Below are positions 21,418 through 31,669 of a DNA stretch of 64,000 bases, in pieces. The notes under the pieces were generated by a model. That model was not told the DNA's origin. It ran no database searches and saw only the letters and a list, made by a program, of their open reading frames with translations. Positions within the stretch are counted from its first letter, which is position 1. Each line of letters begins with the position of its first letter. The DNA is from Pelagophyceae sp. CCMP2097 (Eukaryota; Sar; Pelagophyceae). A program made the translations under genes and the position numbers. The DNA lies in contig MU657185.1 of assembly GCA_026770575.1 (NCBI GenBank), forward strand, positions 226,168-290,167, given 5' to 3'.

Positions 21418-22734
21418 ATGCAACATGCTGCCGTCCGCCGGACCGTGGCGCGGGCGCTGCTGCTGCTGTCGTGTGTGGCGTTTCCGACGGCCTCGAACTC
21501 GGCGCCCTGCGACGCTCGCGCTTGGGGCGCCGCCGGCGACGGGCGCGACGACACCGAGGCGCTGCAAGCGGCGCTGGCCCACTGCGCCGTCACGGTGGTG
21601 CGCAACGGCTCGTTCGTCACGGGCCCGCTGCGGTTGCGGAGCCACTCCTCGCTCGTCGTTTCCGCGGGCGCGGCGCTCGTCGCTAAAACGGGCAGCCGCG
21701 GCTGGCCGCGGGAAGTCGTCGACGGCGAGGACATGTTTGCGCCGCTCGTCGCCATCGACGACGCGGACCACGCGACGTTGACGGGCGGCGGCGCAATCGA
21801 CGGCCGCGGCGACGCGTTTTGGTACGAAGCAAAGGACGCGGGCTCTCTAAGCGGCCTCAAGCCACCGCGGCTCGTGCGCGTCTTACAGTCGCGGAACGTT
21901 GAGGTCTCGGGCCTCTCCCTGCTCCGGTCTCCGTTTTGGACGGTGCACATAGTTCGCAGCCGCGACGTGGCCGTGCGCAACGTCACCGTGCGCAACCTCG
22001 GCCACATCAACACGGACGGCGTCGACGTCGACTCTTCGGAAGACACTTTAATAGAGCACTGCAACTTTGCCGTGCGCGACGACGTCGTCGCCTACAAGGC
22101 GAAGACGGCGCCGTGCAGGCGCCACCTTCTGCGCCACAACACGTTTCGCGGTCGCTCAAGCGAGGGCAAGCTCGCCGGCGGCGGCATCGCCATCGGCTCG
22201 GAAGTGCAGTTCGGCGTGAGCGACGTATTCGTCCACGACTGCACGGTGAGCGACGCCGGCGCCGCGTTGTACGTGAAAACCAACGCGAAGCGCGGCGGCT
22301 ACATTCGCAACATTACGTTCGTCGACATCTCAATGACCAATGTGCACCGGCCCCTCCTCGTCCAGACCGACTACGGCGCGCCAAAGGCCCCGGGCGGCGA
22401 CGACTGCGCAACCCCGGCGGCGCGCGGGCTGAAGAAGGAGAAGCCGATGACGCAGATCGACGGCCTGCGCTTCTCGCACATCCGCTTCGCGGCGGGGCCG
22501 GCGCTCCGCGGCGCGGGTCAGCTCCAGGGCACGTCGGCCATGCCGCTCCGCGGCCTCGTCTTCGAAGACTTCACCGTCGTGAGCGCTGCCAATTATACCG
22601 GCGCCAAGACGCTCAAATGGGACTGCCGCTGCGCCTTCGGTAAGGCCAAGCGCACGACGCCGCCCCTCGACTGCCTCCGCAAGGCGGAGACGCGTATCTT
22701 CGTGCAAGCTCGAGGTCGTCGCCGCCGGCCGTGA
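21418..22734 (+). CDS. Secreted GH28-family (polygalacturonase-like) beta-helix protein
   Basis: A single exon encodes 438 residues with an N-terminal signal peptide (ARALLLLSCVAFPTASNSA). The family start is clear (ARAWGAAGDGRDDTEALQAAL). Catalytic motifs: INTDGVD supplies the first Asp, RDDVVAYKA the Asp pair, and YVKTNAKRGGYIRNI corresponds to the RIK region with Tyr for Arg. The usual G-H-G site reads GGGIAIGSE, so the canonical His is missing, as in some rhamnogalacturonan-type GH28 relatives. GH28 enzymes hydrolyse pectic or similar galacturonans outside the cell. The 204-bp gap to the divergent F-box gene holds the promoter. The last few Arg-rich codons may be read-through of an unrecognised intron. 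Confidence 0.85.
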   Translation: MQHAAVRRTVARALLLLSCVAFPTASNSAPCDARAWGAAGDGRDDTEALQAALAHCAVTVVRNGSFVTGPLRLRSHSSLVVSAGAALVAKTGSRGWPREVVDGEDMFAPLVAIDDADHATLTGGGAIDGRGDAFWYEAKDAGSLSGLKPPRLVRVLQSRNVEVSGLSLLRSPFWTVHIVRSRDVAVRNVTVRNLGHINTDGVDVDSSEDTLIEHCNFAVRDDVVAYKAKTAPCRRHLLRHNTFRGRSSEGKLAGGGIAIGSEVQFGVSDVFVHDCTVSDAGAALYVKTNAKRGGYIRNITFVDISMTNVHRPLLVQTDYGAPKAPGGDDCATPAARGLKKEKPMTQIDGLRFSHIRFAAGPALRGAGQLQGTSAMPLRGLVFEDFTVVSAANYTGAKTLKWDCRCAFGKAKRTTPPLDCLRKAETRIFVQARGRRRRP

Positions 22735-23160
22735 TGGAACGAGCTCGACGCGCTGCCGCCCAGCACGGCCCGTCACCGCGCAGCCGCCCAGCACGGAGCC
22801 TGCGATCTACGGCCCGTTTTGACGCCGCGCGCCTGGACGCCCGCGATACGCACGCGCAGCCGGCCGAGGGCTCCGCCGAGGCCGAGAATGATCCGCAGCT
22901 CGTCGAGATCCACGAGTCAGCTCGTCGCCGTCGCGGGCAGACGTTCGCGGACGGCCTCGCCGCGGGCATGCTTTCGCTCGTCGTCGTCAACGGCCGCTGC
23001 TCGCGTTCGGCTACGACCCCTGCGGCTTCTCGCAGAACTACGTGCCTGCGCCGGCGACGCGCGTTGGGGTTTGCGGTGTGTGCATTGCACACACCCTCTC
23101 CCCTCGGCGACTAGGCAGATCGGTGGCATAAGGCGTGCTGGCGGTCGGAAATCCCGCGTT
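22735..23160 (+). other. Unassigned stretch, possible gene remnant
   Basis: This follows directly after the GH28 stop. One frame contains EAENDPQLVEIHE and FADGLAAGMLSLVVVNG; shifting frame after 23000 gives AFGYDPCGFSQNYVPAP. These read like pieces of one protein broken by a frame change, but I could not join them with a convincing intron or name a family. An 11-bp direct repeat (CGCGTTGGGGT) occurs near 23053 and at 23157, the second just before the exportin-1 copy. Confidence 0.3.
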
Positions 23161-23404
23161 GGGGTGCCGTTTGACGTGGCGATACTGGACCAGGTGATCG
23201 CTTGCGCCTACGAGCCGTCGCACCCGGACCGCGCCAATGCCAACAATGTGCTAATGAAACTGCGAGAACGTTCGAGTGCCTGGACGTGACAACTTTTAAG
23301 CGGCGTCCGGCGATGCCAATACGGTTCGGTCGAGAGGCGCCCGCCGCGAGGCGCCCGCCGCGAGGCGTCGTTTCGACGCGCCGAGGGTGATTCGTCAAAT
23401 TTGA
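23161..23404 (+). pseudogene. Inverted partial copy of XPO1 exon 1 and intron 1
   Basis: This block repeats 18791-19074 on the opposite strand. It encodes XPO1 residues from [16 protein letters not shown] through [10 protein letters not shown] and then continues into the same intron 1. I see only two base substitutions over the first 170 bases, a 14-bp tandem duplication (CGCCCGCCGCGAGG) and one internal deletion in the intron part. The start codon and first ten codons are absent, and no downstream exon follows, so it cannot make exportin-1. The near-identity, intron included, points to a recent DNA-level inverted duplication. Confidence 0.92.
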
Positions 23405-23950
23405 CTAGGAATCCTATCATATGATATTGGCCCCCCTTGCAAAGAGGAAGGCTTACGTCGTGGACGAGCGGAGCGTGGACGAGCAGTGACAAAGAGAGCT
23501 CCGAAGGTTTCCGTAGAAAAGAGGACACCGAGTATACCTGGCGGATGGAGCACGTCCGACGAGGAGGCAGTCCTGCGGTATCGAAGGATTTCAAGCCCCT
23601 CTTGAGGCTCCTTGTCACTGCACGCCGACCAAGCTCTCACAGAACACCGTTCATATCTTGGCTCCCTTGCAAAGCTTAAGGGGGGTTCTTGGCACGGGTC
23701 GGCGTGCGTCCGGCGGTCCGGTGGTCCGAGCAGCCGAGGATGGAGTCGATGAGCCGGTCTTCCTTGGCACGTCGGCGGCTCTGCAGCGCGTCGCTCCGCC
23801 GCGGCCGCGACACGCGCTCGAGGTCAGGATGCCGCAGCGAGGCGACCACCGAGCCCCCCCCCGCGAGCCGGGCTTGCAGATGGGGGTTCGAGATGCGAGG
23901 AGGGGCTACTTAAGCGCTAGACGTATGTGCAAAGCGAGGATCGCGGGCGG
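23405..23950. other. Intergenic region after the XPO1 copy
   Basis: A segment of lower GC content (about 23400-23690) is bounded by similar CCTTGCAAAG-containing ends (near 23438 and 23665) and by runs of six C or G in opposite orientation, so it could be a small inserted element. No coding capacity or RNA gene is evident. Confidence 0.35.
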
Positions 23951-25711
23951 TTAGTCGACTTTGTCAAAGTTGAGGGCGCCGTGGCTGCCTGCGGTGACGC
24001 GGAACCACGCCCCGAAGAGGCCGACGTAGATGGCGTCGCGGCCCGCGTTTGAAACGTCGCCGTGGGTCTGCGGCGACGCATCGGCCGCCGCGAGCGAGAT
24101 CTGTGCGGCGACGACGCTGGGGTCGCCTCGACGGCAGAGGCGCGGGCATTTTTCGAGGGCGCGGGCCTCGTTCGAGTGCGGGCGCGGTGCGCGGGGACGC
24201 GGCAGGTCACGACCCCGGCAAGGCAGCGCGATCGGACGAGCGGCGGCCGCGCGGCGTCGCCGTTTTGCCGCGCGGGCGGCGCGAGTCTGCGCTCGAGCCC
24301 CGCGATTTGCGGCCTCGTCATCCACGCGGCGCAGAGCAGCGCGGCGCCGGCTTCGTCGTGGCCTAGCGCGGCGTGACGGCGGACGGGACCACGCGGGGAG
24401 AGCGTTCGACGGCCGCGAAGTTTGACCCGGATGCGAAGGATTCCGCCCCCCTGCGGCGACATCGCCTCTGTGCTGCCGCGGCTCCGCCGCTGCTTCGGGG
24501 TCGCCGCATCGACGCGGGTTTTCGCCGGCGACGTCGAGGAGCGCGACGGTGGCCCATGCTGCGCCTCCGTACGCGGCCGCGCGCGCCGCGCCGTCGGCAA
24601 AGTGGCCCGTGGCCCCCGCCGCAACGCCGACGGCGAGGCGCGCGCAAAGCGCCGCGCGCCGCGCGCCAAAGGCGAGGCGCCAGAGCCGCCAGCACAGCAC
24701 CGCGCAGCCGACGTGCTTCGCTACCTTGGGGCAGTGCGCGTCCGCCTGCGCCGCCGCGCCGCGCAGCGCGACGAGCGAAGAGCGCGCCAGCAACGCCACC
24801 GGCTCGGACTGCTCCGCCGCGAGCCTGAAGAGGGCTTTGGGAGGGGCCTCTGCGCGGGAGCGGAAGCGCACCGTCTTCCAAAGTCAAAGCCCTGCTGCGC
24901 GCATTTGGAGGCGACGGCTCGGACGCGGCCCTACGACCACGGCAGTCGTCGACTGCGCGGCGTTGTTGACGAATGCGTTTTTCGAGTCGCGCGGAGACGC
25001 ACGAGGGCGACATCGTCGTCGTGGCACCGCAGCGCGTAGGCGAGCGCCACCGCGCCGCACAGCGCGACGACGACGCTGTAGCCGCCGAGCCGCCGACTCG
25101 CATAGACCTAGCGCCCGGAAGTTTGTGCGAACTGCGGTGGGCGAGGCTCGACGCTCTGCGGCGAGGATGGCGGCGAGGAACTCACGTGGACGAGGATGAG
25201 CGCAATCGAGAGGCCGCGACCTGCGTGGTCCGCATGAAAGAGGCGCGCCGAGGAGCCCCTTTCGTCAGAAGCGCGGCACGCACGCGCTTCTCGCGTGGCC
25301 TGGCGCGGCTGCGGCGCCGCGGCCGCGCGCTCGTCGTCCGTCGGTCGCTTGGGCGCGAGACCGGCGGGCGCCGGCGCCGCGCCGGCCCCGGCGGCGCGGA
25401 GGACCGTGACGCGTGGCTCCCGCCGCGCGCGAGCCCTGCTGGGCGCCGCGCTCGCCTCGGCCGCGAGGCCCGCCTCGGCCACGAGGCCCGCCTCGGCCGC
25501 TGTCCTGGACAGCTGCGAGACGTTGACGAGGCCGCCCGGGCCTACGGCGCCGTCCCGGCGCGCTCACCGCCGAGGGCGGGGACGAACCGATGGCGGGCGC
25601 TCGCCACTCTTGCTCCTCGGGTGGCGGCGCCAGGAACGCAGACGGATCGTCCGCGCTCATCTCTGCGAACATCTCCATCGCTGCGGGCCGATCCTGAGCG
25701 GACGCATCCAC
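23951..25711 (-). CDS. Multi-pass membrane protein, family unknown
   Basis: Six exons can be joined in phase: 25711-25568, 25512-25186, 25107-25003, 24874-24514, 24362-24211, 24100-23951, giving 412 residues. I do not recognise the family. The first 150 residues are acidic then Ala/Pro/Arg-rich and likely cytosolic. A hydrophobic stretch GRGLSIALILVH continues across a splice into GYSVVVALCGAVALAYAL. Further non-polar segments follow (HVGCAVLCWRLWRLAF, LAVGVAAGATG, GGAAWATVALLDV), then the C-terminus AIYVGLFGAWFRVTAG. Continuity of a transmembrane helix across the 78-bp intron supports that junction. The last three junctions are less certain, and 24363-24513 has alternative donors. Size and helix spacing would also suit an organelle-membrane protein. 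Confidence 0.5.
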
Positions 25712-26041
25712 AGCGGCGGCCTGCGCGAGACGACGGAACGACCGCTGCGCACCGAGCTTCTATAAGCGTGGATTTTTTTCGGCCGCTCCTCCTCCTTGAA
25801 GCCTCCGAGCAAGGCGGCGAGGCGGCCGAGGACCCGAGCCCGAGGGAGGTGCTCACCTGCCGACCCCCTAAAGCTTTCGCAAACAACCCGATGCGATCGC
25901 CGAAATTAACAGCTGCTTTCGGCGACCCCTTCGTTAGGGACTGCGGCCGCATTGAGCACGGCCCGCCCCGCCGCGCCGCGCTCGCTAGCCCTGGAGCCCC
26001 GGTCCTCGAAGCCGCGGCGTGTCCAAACGGCGCTTCGTGTT
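25712..26041. other. Intergenic spacer between two minus-strand genes
   Basis: This 330-bp spacer holds the promoter of the membrane protein gene and the 3' flank of the SDR-kelch gene. I see no repeat or RNA gene in it. Confidence 0.5.
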
Positions 26042-28739
26042 TTATTTGAGGGCGAGGAGCGCGGTGTCGGCCAAGCGCTCCGTGTCTCCCTGGCCGCCGA
26101 AGACGAGGACCGTCTTGTGCGCGCGCGTGGCGGTAAAGGCGCGCCGCCGCAATGCGCCGCCCGCGGCGCGGAAGGCCGCCGGGCGCCGGTGGCGCCGGAG
26201 GACGACGGCGTCGTGGAGCGTCGCGCCGCCGGCATCGACGCCGCCAAAGGCCAGCACGCGCAGGTCGTCGTCGTCCGCGGGAAGCTGCCGGCTCTCGCCG
26301 CGCCGCGCGTCGTCGCCTGCGGCGATAACGACTGCGCAGTGGTGCGACCGCGGCTCCGTGCCGGGGCAGCGCCAGCTCGTCCACGTCGGCACGCTCGTCT
26401 CCGCGTCGAGCGCGAGCTCAAAGGCGTCGCAGACGGCGAGCGGCCCGCAATCGTCGCGGCCGCCGCAGACGACGAGCCGGCGGTCCGACGGCGGTGCGCA
26501 CGTCGCGTGCGCGAAGCGCCAGCGCGGCGCCTCCCCTGACGCCTCGAAGGCCGTCCACCGGAAGGCCGCGTCGAGGACCCAGACTTGGTCGTCGCGGACG
26601 CAGGCGCCGCCGGCCGCGCCGCCCCAGACGACGGCGACGGCGTCGTCGTCGCCGCCCGACGGCGGCCGGAGGCACGCAAACGTCGCAAAGGCCCGTGGCG
26701 CCGGCTTTGGGCCCGGCGCGACGGCAGGCTGCGACCAGTGGAGCGCGCCATGGACGTCGAGGACGTGGACGTCGTTTGCGTCTCCGCGCGCCGTGCGGCC
26801 GCCGAAGATGACCACGGCGCCGCCGAGTAGCGCCGCTCCGTGCGCACACCTCGGCGCCGGCGGCTGGCCCGTCGCCGCCGGCGGCCGCGCCCACTCCGCG
26901 CGCCGCGCGCCACCGTGGTCGGCGCCGCCGCCCTTCACGCCGCCGGCGCCGCCGCCGAGGCGGACGACGCGGAGCGCGTCGCTCAGCGCGCCGCGCGCGT
27001 CGACGCCGCCGAAGACGTAGCACGTGCGCCGCGCGGCGTCCATCGTCGCCGAGTGCGCCGACGTCGCACCCGTCGCCGGCGCCGAAGGCCGGCGCCAGAC
27101 GCCGTCGCGGCTGTCGAGCCAGCACCAGCCGCGGCCCCGGGCCTCCGAGGCGCCCCAGCCGCGCGCCATGCACGCCGCCCGCGCCACGCGGCACGGCACG
27201 GGCTCCGCTTCGCCGCGCCCACCGCCTTGCCCCCACCGCGGCGCGGCGACGACGAGCGCGGCGAGCGACGCCGCGTCGCAAAAAGGAAGAAGCGACCGCT
27301 CGGCGACGAGCGCCGGCACGAGGCAGCGCAGCGCGTCCCCGGCGCTGCTCGATGATAACGTGGACGACAACGGCGCGCCCGCCGCTGGCGCGCCGCACGC
27401 CTGCGCCACCGCCCGCCAGAGCCGCGCCGCGACGGACGACCGCGGTGACGCCAGAGCCCCGCCGTCTTCGTCACCTTCGTCCTCGACCGGCGACGGCGGC
27501 GGCCGGCATCCCGACGGGGGCGCGGCCCGCGGCGCCGGCTCCGCGGCGGGGGCCCCGGCGTCGGCGCAGAGCGTGACTTCTGCGCAGAGCGTGACTTCTG
27601 CGCAGCAGAGCTCTATACCCGTCATGACGGCCCGCCGCAACTCGGTGCCCGCCTCGAGGTTGAGCATGGCGTGCATCTTTGACACGTCGGCGCGCATCGC
27701 CGGTGGTCCCTGCGCCGGCGGGAGCGCGGCGGCCGCCGCCGCGGAGCCGGGCGCCTCGGGCAGGTCGAGGAGGGCGCGGCACGCCGCCGCCGCCCTGGCA
27801 ATGTCTCGGCCGCGGACGCCGACGCCGCGCGCCGCGTTGAGCGCGTGGAACCCGGCGGGGAAGTCGCGGCAGCGCTCGAGCGCCGCGCAGGCCCACGCCG
27901 CCGCCTCTGCGACGTGCGCGGCGTCGCCCGCGTACGCCTCGGCCCAGCCCTCCGCCGCTTCGCCGTCGCAGAGCGCGCGCACGCCGCGCCGGCACCCCGC
28001 GCCGGCCTCGGGCGCCGCGCCGCGGTCGCCGGCGGAGCCGCAGGCGCGGTCGCCGCCGTAGACGTCGAAGAACCGCAGAGCCACGAGCGCGCGCCCCAAT
28101 GACGCATCGGCCGCCGCATCGGATGGAATGCGGCGCCCCGCGTCGGCCGCCGCCCGCTCAACGTCGGCCCGCTGCTGCAGCAGCGACTCGCGCGGCGAAA
28201 GCGCCAAAGCGTCGTTCTCGGCCAGCGGCCGGCCGCAACTCGCTGCACGAGAACCTAGTACAATAAATGGCGTTTGTCGGAAAATTGAACAGCAGGATCT
28301 CAGTTAAGCAAGCAACAGCATCCATTCTTTTTCGACTGTTTCCACGCACCTTCGTAGACCGCCGATGACGAGGCGACGACGATGCCGCCCAGGACTCTCG
28401 TGCATAGCAACGTGATGTCGCCGTCGCTCTCGACGTCGTCCGAACTGTTTTTTTGTCTTTAGGCACGCCGTGCTTCTCGTTTATTTGGTACAAGTCTCGT
28501 CGATTTTTCAGCATACGCGCGGCGACTCACGGCCGCGCGTACACGGCGCAGCCGCACTCGTGCGCGTCGAGCGCGCTCGCGGCGTCGTGGTGCACGCTCA
28601 CGGCTCCAGCCGTGCGTAGGTGCGCCGCGCCGCGCTGTGACGGCGTTACGCAGACGACGCGCTCACCGGCGCCCAGCAGCGCCCCGACGACCGCGAAGCC
28701 GAGCGGCGACTCGCACCCGACGACGAGGCAGCACGCCAT
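26042..28739 (-). CDS. Fusion of an extended SDR (epimerase-like) domain with a kelch propeller
   Basis: Three exons, 28739-28531, 28444-28350 and 28254-26042, join in phase (2, then 1) to 838 residues. The N-terminal 330 residues follow the extended SDR plan: a Rossmann start CLVVGCESPLGFAVVGALL, the strand VLGGIVVASSSAVYEG, then GRPLAENDAL, ALVALRFFDVYGGDRA and DIARAAAAC. At the usual YxxxK position the sequence reads SPRESLLQQRADVE, so the catalytic Tyr and Lys appear lost and the domain may only bind nucleotide or act as a scaffold. After a linker with a short duplicated CAEVTLCAEVTLCA segment, six kelch-type blades run from about 490 to the end (YVFGGVDARGALSDAL, VIFGGRTARGDANDV, VLVFGGQGDTERLADT). 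I know of no standard family with this pairing. Confidence 0.8.
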
Positions 28740-29300
28740 CCGGCCTGCCGCGCCAAGGTCGGTCCACCTCCGACGCGGCTCGGCGTCTCCTCCCTCACCT
28801 GGCCGCCGGCGAGGTCCTGCTTTTGCGCCGCCTGGCCGGTCAGGCGATGATGGTGACGTGCGCGCTGAGGAAAGGGGGGCGTCCTCGCTCGGACGTCGTG
28901 CGTCGCGGATCCCTCAGCTTGTGCTGGCGCTCCCCCGACGTCAGAATCGTGCTCTCTCTGGGAATTCCTATCAGATTCTCGTTCAAGATTTTACTTTCGG
29001 TAGGAATTCCTAGGAATTCCTACAATAATGTCATGACATTATTATTGTACAATAATTATTGTAGGAATTCCTAGCCGTGACTCGATCTTATGGAAAACAA
29101 ATTGTATGCCACCAAGGCAACCGAGGCGCCTGAGCGTTGCGCTGCGCGACGGGCGCGCACGCCTCAACTTGCCTCGGTCCGAAAGGATTCGAATTCCGGC
29201 AGTTCGCCGCTTCCTTGAACTTTCGAACTTCGATGAATTCTGTCAAATATTCTGCTTGGAAGATCCAGTTCTGAACGAGCCTCGGCGCCTCGGTACGCTC
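28740..29300. other. Divergent intergenic region with AT-rich palindrome
   Basis: This 561-bp region separates the SDR-kelch gene (-) from the lactonase-like gene (+). It should carry both promoters and holds the palindromic repeat listed separately at 29001-29074. An open frame running from 29106 into the lactonase exon lacks coding-like composition upstream of 29301. Confidence 0.55.
29001..29074. repeat. AT-rich palindromic element (copy 1)
   Basis: A 74-bp stretch built of TAGGAATTCCTA units, an ATGTCATGACAT palindrome and ACAATAATTATTGTAC; as a whole it reads almost the same on both strands. Its composition stands out sharply from the GC-rich surroundings. A relative lies at 58350-58411. 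It may be a miniature inverted-repeat element or a strong hairpin; no transposase is nearby. Confidence 0.85.
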
Positions 29301-31038
29301 ATGGAGTACCTCGTCGCAGTCTCGACGTACACCAACACCAAGATCCTAGCCCACACCCCAAAAGGGGAGGAATCGCGATGCGGCATTGAGTGCGTCCATG
29401 TTTAGCTGCTGCGCATTTTCTTGACGCGAGGGGTCTCTCAGACGCTCTGGCGCCTCTTCCTCCAAAGGGGAGGGGGCGAATCTTCGGACCGGCTCGTCTG
29501 ACCGCGAGAGGAAGAGCACTACAACCGTCCTCTTTATTCTGAGCGGAAGCGTCGCGTCGAGTTTGCGTCCCCGTTCCCAGGGGTCGCAGGGCGCCGGGCT
29601 TTGTTAGATGGGTCTCTGGATTCGTACGGACCCACGGCTCACCGAGGCACGCAGGTGCCTTTGGCTCGACGCGGCGACTGGCGTGCTGCGGCCGGCGTGC
29701 GGCGTCGACATCCAGCCCAACCCAGCCTTTATTGTGCAGCACCCGCACAACGAGGGAGTCGTCTACGCGACGACGGAGCGCATCGACGAAAACGGCGCGG
29801 TGCACTCGCTGCGCCTGACGCGCCGCGAGGACGGCGGGCTGGAGCTGCGCGCCGTCGACGAGACGTCGGCAAAGGGCAAGTCGACGTGCTACGTCGGCGT
29901 GGACCGCACGGGCCGCTGGCTGCGAGTGACCAACTACTGGGACGCGACGGTGGCCGTGTGCCCCATCGACGGTGCGCGCCTGGGGGACATTTGCGACGTG
30001 CACGCGCTGCCACCGTGCGCCGTGCAGCCGACGTTTGGAAAGCGCTGCGAGCGCGGCGCCGACTACTGCGAAACGCACAAGCCGACGCGCGAGGAGCACT
30101 GGGCCTTCAGGCAGCGCTGGCCGCACGCGCACTGCGTGGTGACGGAGCCGTACGACGAGCAGGTGCACTTTGTCGTCGACCTCGGCGAGGACGCAATCTA
30201 CCACTACGGCTTCGACGCCGCCCTGGGCCAGATGCTCTGCCGCGGCGCGACGCAGCTCGCGCGCGGCGGCGGGCCGCGCCACCTGGTCTTTCACGCGCGC
30301 AGGCGCGCCGCGTTTGTCGTCAACGAGCTCGTGTCCACCGTCTCGGCCTTCAAGCTACAGGGCGACGGCGGGGGCGACGCCTGCCGGCAGACGACGGACG
30401 CCGGCGCCGTGCTCCGGCTCGCGGACACGTGCACGACGCTGCCGGCGGGCTTTGACAATGCGCACCGCGTCTGCCCTGTGCGCGGCATCTGGACGGCAGA
30501 GTCGCACGCGGGCGAGATCCGCATCGACGGCGACTGGCTCTTCGTCGCGAACCGCGGCCACAACTCGATTGCCGTCTTCAAGATTTCCTTCGACGCGGCC
30601 GACGAGCCCGCGCTGTCCCTCGTCTCCGTCACCGGAACGCTCGGTAAATGCCCGCGCAACTTTGCAGTCATCGGCGACCACGTCATCGTCGGCAACCAGG
30701 ACTCCAATGAACTCCGCGTCTTTGGCCGCTGCTACGAGACGGGCGCCCTGCGGCCGCGGTCCGTGTTTCAAATCGCATCACCCAACTTTGTCACCGTTCT
30801 CACGCCGCCAAAGCACTTCGACGGGCACACCGTCGCTGTCGAGCACCACGCCGCGCCCGCCGCCGCGTTCGCCGAGGCGCGGCCCTTGGCGGAGATTTTC
30901 TGCCAGCCGCCCGACTTTGCTAAGCACGCGCGGCCGCAAGAGGCCGCGCCGCCCGCGGCCTCTGGCAATGCGAGGGCCCTCGTCGCCCTCTTCGGCATCG
31001 GCGCCGTCGCCATCGCCGCCGTCGCCATCATGGGCTGA
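29301..31038 (+). CDS. Lactonase-fold seven-bladed propeller with C-terminal membrane anchor
   Basis: Two exons, 29301-29389 and 29655-31038, join in phase 2 and give 490 residues. Splicing yields the family-like start MEYLVAVSTYTNTKILAHT and continues ECLWLDAATGVLRPACG, then NPAFIVQHPHNEGVVYATTE, matching the 6-phosphogluconolactonase-type (YkgB/Pgl) propeller family. Later blades are clear (GRWLRVTNYWDATVAV, DAIYHYGFDAALGQ, DGDWLFVANRGHNSIAVF, GDHVIVGNQDSNELRVF). The last 22 residues (VALFGIGAVAIAAVAIMG) form a tail anchor, unusual for these normally soluble proteins. Bacterial members hydrolyse 6-phosphogluconolactone; fungal ones act on muconolactone, so substrate is open. The 265-bp intron is the longest in the window. 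Starting at the ATG at 29608 would lose the first strand. Confidence 0.78.
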
Positions 31039-31669
31039 TGCGGCCGACGGACCGACTCGGCCCCGTGGGCCCGCGCGACCGCACAGCTGCGTGTCTGTTT
31101 TTTGTTGCAAAGGTCGCCGCAAATGCAGCAGCGCCCATAAAAGGGCCACTGCCGCACCGATTACTGTCTCTGTCCTCCTGCACTCATCCAGTGCGCCCTG
31201 CATAATCGATTACTAATGATTTAAACCTCGTCTCTCCCCGCCAAGAATCGCCCTACAGCACGACTGGCTTCGTCCGGACAGCACTGCAGTTCCGTTCAGA
31301 TTGCACTGCAGTTCCGTCGGGCGCCTCACTGCAGGACCTCGGGTCCGAGCCGGGGGACGTCTGTGCGGGCAGCGCGGGCGCCGCCGCGACCGCACACCGT
31401 CTTGTTAGTAGCCTACTAGTAGCTATAGTAGTAGTAGTACTACTAGCGATATATTTATCGCTGAACAAAAATTTGATCGTCAAGAAATCTCCGCGAACTT
31501 TCTTGTTGGGGTCGTTAGCTGGGGTCGTTCACGATTTCTGTGGGCCCCGTGGCACGGCGGGTCTAGACGATCGGCGGGTAGGAGGCCGCGCATCAACGCG
31601 AACGACTGCCATCAAGTTCTCCGCCGACGAGTCTCACCCTCCTGGGCAGGCCCTATACCCCCTCGAAGC
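31039..31669. other. Intergenic region with short hairpins and direct repeats
   Basis: In this 631-bp spacer a 15-bp sequence GCACTGCAGTTCCGT occurs twice 22 bp apart (31281-31295, 31303-31317). Around 31409-31463 there are adjacent inverted repeats: a TAGTAGTA/TACTACTA unit and AGCGATA-TATT-TATCGCT. They could form two small hairpins; their role is unknown. No gene is evident. Confidence 0.6.

Noticed and set aside
28527..28739. A stand-alone 70-residue Rossmann protein
   Set aside because: Its stop codon overlaps a GTGAGT donor, and the following exons restore a full SDR domain in phase with the kelch gene.
29001..29074. A CRISPR array
   Set aside because: The repeats are palindromic and contiguous without regular unique spacers, and the genome is eukaryotic.
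29608..29654. The ATG at 29608 as start of the lactonase-like gene
   Set aside because: Its first 16 residues do not fit the family, while splicing from 29389 to 29655 gives the expected first strand.
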